A stretch of 17,598 nucleotides of DNA from Nocardioidaceae bacterium (GTDB taxonomy: Bacteria > Actinomycetota > Actinomycetes > Propionibacteriales > Nocardioidaceae). Under the pieces are notes generated by a model that saw nothing but the letters and a program-made list of their open reading frames with translations, searched no databases and was not told the DNA's origin. The position numbers and the translations under genes were made by a program. This document shows positions 14,211 to 17,598 of this stretch, in pieces; the first letter of the stretch is position 1; every line of letters begins with the position of its first letter. The stretch spans positions 1 to 17,598 of the forward strand of contig JACCSH010000235.1 in NCBI GenBank assembly GCA_013813125.1. The letters run 5' to 3'.

Positions 14211-15938
14211 ATGACGGCCGACCTCACCGACCTCGACGAAGGGGATCCAGGAAGGCGGTTTCGGTTGGCGCGAGACTATCTGCTCGCTCACCGTGAGGAC
14301 TATGAGACGGCCTATCGCGAGTTCCGCTGGCCCGTTCTGACGGAGTTCAACTACGCCACGGACTGGTTTGACCTGCTAGCTGAGGACCATCCCGACGAGA
14401 CGGCATTGTGGGTCGTCGAGGCCGACGGCTCAGACGTCAAGCTGTCATTTGCGGAGCTATCGCTGCGGTCGCAGCGTCTTGCCGGCTACTTGGGAGAAGC
14501 CGGCGTGCAGCGCGGCGACCGTGTCCTGTTGTTGCTCGGCAACTGCGTGCCCCTCTGGGTGTCGATGCTCGCCTGCATTCGGCTGGGAGCGGTCATGATT
14601 CCAGCAACCACCTTGCTCACCGGACCAGACCTGCGCGACCGCATCGAACGGGGTCAGGTCTCTGCGGTCATCGCGGGGGCAGGCGACGCGCCGAAGTTCG
14701 ACGCCGACACCCAGCGACTCGTGCGTGTGAGTGTCGGCGAAGCGGACGGATGGCTGCCGTACGACGAGGCGGTGGCGGACGGTCAGCCGCTTCACGTCGG
14801 CGGCGGCACCCGAGGTGACGACCCGATGTTGCTCTACTTCACGTCAGGTACGACGGCGCAACCCAAGCTGGTCGAGCACACCCAGACGTCGTACCCGGTC
14901 GGTCACCTGTCGACGATGTACTGGATCGGGCTGCAACCGGGCGACCTGCACCTGAACGTCTCGTCGCCGGGCTGGGCCAAGCACGCGTGGTCGTGCTTCT
15001 TCGCGCCGTGGAACGCCGGCGCCACCATCGTGATCTACAACTATGAGCGCTTCGACGCCGACGCACTGCTCGACCAGATGGTGCGGGTGGGAGTCACCAC
15101 ATTCTGCGCACCGCCGACGGTGTGGCGCATGATCACCCAGACCGAGCTGGCAGCGGACCACCGGTTGTCGTTGCGTGAGTGCGTGGCCGCCGGCGAGCCG
15201 CTCAACCCCGAGGTCATCGACCAGATCAGGCACGCCTGGGGCATCACGGTCCGCGACGGGTTCGGCCAGACCGAGACGACGGCCCAGGTTGGCAATCCAC
15301 CCGGGCAGCCGGTCAGGCTGGGCTCGATGGGTCGCGCTCTGCCGGGGTACGTGGTCTCGCTGGTCGATCCGGTCACCGGTGACGTGGGAACAGACGGTGA
15401 GCTGTGCCTGGAGCTCGCGCGGCGCCCCGCTGGGCTGATGGCCGGCTACCGCGATGACGAGGAACGCCAAGTTGAGGTGTTGGCAGGCGGCTTCTACCAC
15501 ACCGGGGACATGGCCTCGCGGGACGAAGACGGCTACATCACCTACGTCGGGCGAGCCGATGAGGTGTTCAAGGCCAGCGACTACCGCATCAGCCCGTTCG
15601 AGCTCGAGAGCGCGCTCATCAAACACCAGGCGGTGGCTGAGGCCGCTGTCGTGCCCTCACCCGAACCCGTGCGGCTGGCGGTGCCCAAGGCATTTGTTGC
15701 GCTGGCCACTGGCTACTCCCCCAGTCGCGAACTGGCCTTCGACATCCTGCGGTTCGCACGGGACGAGTTGGCGCCGTACAAGCGGATTCGGCGGCTGGAG
15801 TTTGCCGACCTGCCGAAGACGATCTCTGGCAAGATCCGACGGGTTGAGCTTCGCGAGGCAGAGGCGGTGGCGGTTGCCTCCAATGAGCGCGGCGAGTTCG
15901 CCTTCTCCGAGGAGGACTTTCCCACCCTCAAGCACTGA
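14211..15938 (+). CDS. AMP-forming acyl-CoA synthetase
   Basis: Activates a carboxylic acid with ATP to an acyl-adenylate, then transfers it to CoA. The 575-residue protein has the ANL-superfamily core motifs: YFTSGTTAQPK (209-219, P-loop), GFGQTETT (350-357), HTGDMASRDEDGY (430-442), GRADEVFKASDYRIS (447-461, hinge) and LPKTISGKIRR (534-544) with catalytic Lys541. It resembles the medium-chain (ACSM-like) branch more than acetyl-CoA synthetase, for example in the N-terminal FNYATDWFD. The acid used is unknown. PKTISGK is a PX4GK motif, the recognition site for Pat-type acetyltransferases, one of which is encoded divergently 74 bp away. The ATG at 14211 is chosen because upstream in-frame sequence is antisense to that gene. 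Confidence 0.93.
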   Translation: MTADLTDLDEGDPGRRFRLARDYLLAHREDYETAYREFRWPVLTEFNYATDWFDLLAEDHPDETALWVVEADGSDVKLSFAELSLRSQRLAGYLGEAGVQRGDRVLLLLGNCVPLWVSMLACIRLGAVMIPATTLLTGPDLRDRIERGQVSAVIAGAGDAPKFDADTQRLVRVSVGEADGWLPYDEAVADGQPLHVGGGTRGDDPMLLYFTSGTTAQPKLVEHTQTSYPVGHLSTMYWIGLQPGDLHLNVSSPGWAKHAWSCFFAPWNAGATIVIYNYERFDADALLDQMVRVGVTTFCAPPTVWRMITQTELAADHRLSLRECVAAGEPLNPEVIDQIRHAWGITVRDGFGQTETTAQVGNPPGQPVRLGSMGRALPGYVVSLVDPVTGDVGTDGELCLELARRPAGLMAGYRDDEERQVEVLAGGFYHTGDMASRDEDGYITYVGRADEVFKASDYRISPFELESALIKHQAVAEAAVVPSPEPVRLAVPKAFVALATGYSPSRELAFDILRFARDELAPYKRIRRLEFADLPKTISGKIRRVELREAEAVAVASNERGEFAFSEEDFPTLKH

Positions 15939-15952
15939 GACAAATCAAGAAC

Positions 15953-15992
15953 CGCAAGCCCGTACGCTCATGCAGGCTTGCGCATCGCGCAA
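15953..15992 (+). promoter_or_regulatory. Palindrome-rich leader/promoter of the PIN-domain gene
   Basis: A -10-like TACGCT (15963-15968, the same hexamer as at dut) is framed by an inverted repeat CGCAAGCC (15953-15960) and GGCTTGCG (15975-15982). Overlapping the right arm is a second palindrome, TTGCGC-ATC-GCGCAA (15978-15992). The arms share TTGCG, so the two RNA hairpins exclude each other. This could be an operator over the promoter, a leader switch, or partly the terminator of the upstream synthetase gene. No -35 was identified. Confidence 0.45.
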
Positions 15993-15994
15993 AC

Positions 15995-16010
15995 GGAGGA
16001 GCTGATCTCC
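15995..16010 (+). promoter_or_regulatory. Ribosome-binding site of the PIN gene, potentially masked
   Basis: GGAGGAG (15995-16001) lies 10 nt before the ATG at 16012 and is a strong Shine-Dalgarno sequence. Its GGAG (15998-16001) can pair with CTCC (16007-16010) across a 5-nt loop, which would hide it from the ribosome. An 11-codon ORF (15970-16005) stops inside this hairpin. Confidence 0.45.
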
Positions 16011-16011
16011 C

Positions 16012-16407
16012 ATGACGAAGTACGTCATCGGACCGGACGTAGCCATGCTTTTGGCCTCTAACCAGGCTGGTATTCGCGACGAGCACGAGATCCTGGCTCC
16101 GACGCTTATCCGCTCGCAGCTGCTGTCGCTTCTCTACGGTGCTGTGCGCCGCGGTGAAATGACAAAGAAGGATGCCGATCAACAGCTCAACTACGTGCGC
16201 GGGCTGCGGATTCGACTGCTCGGTGACCGCGTCCTGCAGGACGTCGCATGGAAGATCGCCGACCAACTCGGGTGGTCCGACACGTTCGACGCCGAATACG
16301 TCGCGCTGTGCCAGCTGCAGGGCGACGCGTTGATCACGCTCGACGGGCGACTCGCGGATGCCGTAAAGGATCTGGTCACGGTCGCACCCATCGAGGAGCT
16401 GTCCTAG
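16012..16407 (+). CDS. PIN-domain protein (VapC-like, orphan)
   Basis: A 131-residue protein with the PIN-domain layout of VapC RNases: N-terminal strand YVIGPDVAMLLA with Asp9, APTLIRSQLLSLLYGAVRRG, and the C-terminal TFDAEYVALCQLQGDALITLDGRLA with Asp93 and Asp111. The glutamate usual in the second motif is replaced by Ser-Gln (residues 35-36), leaving three of four acidic metal ligands, so nuclease activity is uncertain. VapC toxins usually follow a small antitoxin gene, but the 73-bp gap upstream has room only for an 11-residue ORF and none follows, so this copy is an orphan. The start ATG follows a strong ribosome-binding site. It could be a housekeeping PIN RNase rather than a toxin. 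Confidence 0.82.
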   Translation: MTKYVIGPDVAMLLASNQAGIRDEHEILAPTLIRSQLLSLLYGAVRRGEMTKKDADQQLNYVRGLRIRLLGDRVLQDVAWKIADQLGWSDTFDAEYVALCQLQGDALITLDGRLADAVKDLVTVAPIEELS

Positions 16408-16476
16408 TCGAACCCCGTACGACGTCCGCCTCCACGCACGCTACTGCCGCAATCCGAGATCCGGTTCCCGGCCTGG

Positions 16477-16779
16477 CTAGGGGCGCGCCCGCGTGGCGGG
16501 ACTTGGCGGCCAGGTGGAGCCGTCCAGCAGCGCACGGTCAGCGAGTGGTTCCCGCAGTTCCAAGAGGCGCTTGACCGGTGGGTTGCCTGGGCACGATTGG
16601 TCTCCGTCGGGGCCGGTGGTGGTCCTGTAGACCGTCGCGGCTCGCTCGGTTTCCACGACCGATGGTTCTTGCAAGAAGGGGTCTGGGTTCCGTCCGGTGG
16701 TGCACTCGCGTTCGGTGACCCCCACCGGCACCTTGGTCGCTGAAGGGGTCAACAACTCGCCGTAGGCGGTCATCTCCAC
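16477..16779 (-). CDS. Hypothetical protein, unrecognised
   Basis: I do not recognise this 100-residue ORF. It starts with GTG at 16777-16779, or with the ATG two codons later, and ends at a TAG at 16477. Codon third positions are mostly G or C, as in real genes nearby, and the opposite strand has stops, which favours coding on this strand. The product is polar, without membrane segment or signal peptide; notable stretches are EMTAYGELLTPSATKVPVGV, TVYRTTTGPDGDQSCPGNPP and RLLELREPLADRALLDGSTW. It lies 51 bp downstream of the SnoaL-like gene on the same strand and in the same reading frame, so it may be its operon partner. No ribosome-binding site of note is seen apart from GGTGGAG before the internal ATG. 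It may also be a decayed or spurious ORF. Confidence 0.45.
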   Translation of the reverse strand: MEMTAYGELLTPSATKVPVGVTERECTTGRNPDPFLQEPSVVETERAATVYRTTTGPDGDQSCPGNPPVKRLLELREPLADRALLDGSTWPPSPATRARP

Positions 16780-16830
16780 CCATACCAGGTCGACTGAGTT
16801 CGACGAAAGGTGGTCGCTAGCCGCGGCCCG

Positions 16831-17235
16831 CTATGGCAGGTCGGGGGGTGCGTCGCCGTGCCGATGGACCACTTTCCACTCGCCACCCTCGCGCCGGTAG
16901 ATCTGGGTGACTCGCAGCGTGTAGGTGTGGGGCTCCCCCTTCACGGTGGCCTGCGTGTGTTCGTAGCCCACCGTGTACGCCACGTCGCCGATGACGTCGG
17001 CAGCGACGATCTCGTAGGTGTACGACGTGCAATCGGAGAAACTTCGCTCCAGCAAACTGAAGAGCTCGTCGATTGAGGTGCGCCCGACGGCGCTCTTCCA
17101 CGCACCGAAGACTGTCACTGGTTCCGCGCGGGACCAGATCGCGCGCCGAGAGGTGGCGTCGCCGTTATGCACCGCAATCTCTGCGTCTTTCAGCTGAGAG
17201 TTCACCCAACCCAGGAAGTCGTCGCGTTCACTCAT
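16831..17235 (-). CDS. SnoaL/NTF2-like domain protein
   Basis: A 134-residue protein with the cone-shaped NTF2-like fold pattern: helices at the start (FLGWVNSQLKDAEIAVHNGD), WSRAEPVTVFGAWKSAVGRTS, then beta strands ending in the typical VTQIYRREGGEWKVVHRHGD. Family members include SnoaL-like cyclases, ketosteroid isomerase-like enzymes and many small proteins of unknown role; which applies here cannot be told. The ATG at 17233-17235 fits the family N terminus, but GGAGG abuts it with no spacer, which is too close for normal use, so the true start may differ. It ends in DAPPDLP with TAG at 16831-16833. The gene is probably transcribed alone or with the unrecognised ORF downstream. Confidence 0.85.
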   Translation of the reverse strand: MSERDDFLGWVNSQLKDAEIAVHNGDATSRRAIWSRAEPVTVFGAWKSAVGRTSIDELFSLLERSFSDCTSYTYEIVAADVIGDVAYTVGYEHTQATVKGEPHTYTLRVTQIYRREGGEWKVVHRHGDAPPDLP

Positions 17236-17322
17236 CCTCCAAGTGAAGCACCCGGTACGGCGACTGCGCCACCTTCTGCCTGCCGAGCGCAGTCGGAGGA
17301 CTTGGGGACCCAACGCGGTGAC

Positions 17323-17341
17323 AGCTCCGGCGTTCGGAGCT
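17323..17341 (-). terminator. Hairpin directly after the DinB-family gene
   Basis: On the minus strand the TAG stop (17342-17344) is followed at once by a perfect 7-bp stem AGCTCCG/CGGAGCT with a 5-nt loop. There is no T tract. Position and GC-rich stem suggest a T-less terminator separating this gene from the SnoaL-like gene. Confidence 0.45.
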
Positions 17342-17598
17342 CTATTCGCCCGTCACCCCGTCGATGAGTTCCCGTACGACGTCGAGATGGCCGGCGTGTC
17401 TTGCGTACTCCTGTAGGACGTGGAACAAGACCCATACCAGGGTCGGTGCTTCATCGGTCGACTCGAACCTCCCACCCAAGGCGCTGAAGTCGTGCAGGTT
17501 CGCCTCGTCGACGATCTGCCGAGTCCGCCGACCACCTGCCCAGAGGGCGTCAAGGAGATCGTCGAACGACTCGTCGGGCTGCACGTGCCAACGGCCTT
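17342..17598 (-). CDS. DinB family (DUF664) protein, C-terminal part (5' end outside window)
   Basis: The frame is open to the right edge (GRWHVQPDESFDDLLDALW), so the start lies beyond the window; the visible part is about 85 residues. The pattern WHVQPDESFDDLL, then TLVWVLFHVLQEYARHAGHLDVVRELIDGVTGE, is that of the DUF664 branch of the DinB/mycothiol-S-transferase-like fold. The two histidines in ARHAGH are part of the usual metal-binding triad of this four-helix bundle; the third would be near the missing N terminus. In actinobacteria such proteins are often mycothiol-dependent enzymes, but the substrate is unknown. A compact hairpin follows the stop codon. Confidence 0.88.
   Translation of the reverse strand, partial: GRWHVQPDESFDDLLDALWAGGRRTRQIVDEANLHDFSALGGRFESTDEAPTLVWVLFHVLQEYARHAGHLDVVRELIDGVTGE

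Noticed and set aside
15953..16407. Complete toxin-antitoxin system
   Set aside because: No antitoxin-sized gene lies on either side of the PIN gene; the 11-codon ORF is too short to be a VapB.
16481..16490. Palindrome GGGCGCGCCC as an attachment or restriction-related site
   Set aside because: Short GC palindromes are expected by chance in such DNA, and no integrase, methylase or repeat copy lies nearby.
16408..16830. Possible insertion-sequence remnant at the less conserved right end
   Set aside because: No transposase motif, terminal inverted repeat or target duplication could be found; the 5-bp GTCGA/TCGAC repeat at 16789-16804 is too short.
1..17598. CRISPR array, tRNA, rRNA or riboswitch
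   Set aside because: No regularly spaced repeats, cloverleaf-like segments, rRNA signatures or recognisable riboswitch cores were seen on either strand by eye.

Overview
This window looks like a chromosomal segment of a high-GC Gram-positive actinobacterium (Actinomycetota). The evidence is strong G/C preference at third codon positions, many GTG starts, GTGA/ATGA stop-start overlaps, start codons 6-7 nt behind -10 hexamers, and a run of families typical of the phylum (DUF3159, DUF3710, DUF3093, DUF4235, DUF4193, SepH/DUF3071, DUF5998). The genus cannot be fixed from the sequence; a Propionibacteriales or Micrococcales member is plausible. No tRNA, rRNA, CRISPR array, intact insertion sequence or phage gene was seen. 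Layout: (1) 1-6094 is the conserved block that in Mycobacterium tuberculosis runs from ceoC to suhB (Rv2692-Rv2701c). It holds the end of a TrkA-type K+ uptake regulator (+), DUF3159 membrane protein and OB-fold protein (-), DUF3710 and dut (-), DUF3093 (+), DUF4235 (+), DUF4193 (-), an SDR oxidoreductase (-) and a SuhB-type inositol monophosphatase (-). The LytR-family gene of the mycobacterial block is absent, and an SDR gene and a DUF4235 gene are present. (2) 6091-8457 is a divergent pair: a coproporphyrin/protoporphyrin ferrochelatase (-), which overlaps suhB by 4 bp, and an MFS transporter (+). They share 57 bp that seem to hold two back-to-back promoters. (3) 8559-11314 holds sepH (FtsZ regulator, +), converging on an alkaline-phosphatase-superfamily phosphodiesterase and DUF5998 (-, GTGA overlap). 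(4) 11434-15938 is a divergent pair: a 900-residue protein with an N-terminal GNAT acetyltransferase and an ADP-forming acyl-CoA-ligase-like body (-), and an AMP-forming acyl-CoA synthetase (+) carrying the PX4GK lysine motif that such acetyltransferases modify. This is the clearest functional pairing in the window. (5) 16012-17598 is less conserved: an orphan PIN-domain protein with a palindrome-rich leader (+), an unrecognised small ORF (-), a SnoaL/NTF2-like protein (-) and the 3' part of a DinB/DUF664 gene (-). The most notable non-coding signal is the promoter architecture. At least five genes have a TAnnnT-like -10 hexamer ending 6-7 nt before the chosen start codon, as expected for leaderless mRNAs. 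I did not find a large multi-gene system that is convincingly new; the candidates worth testing are regulatory.
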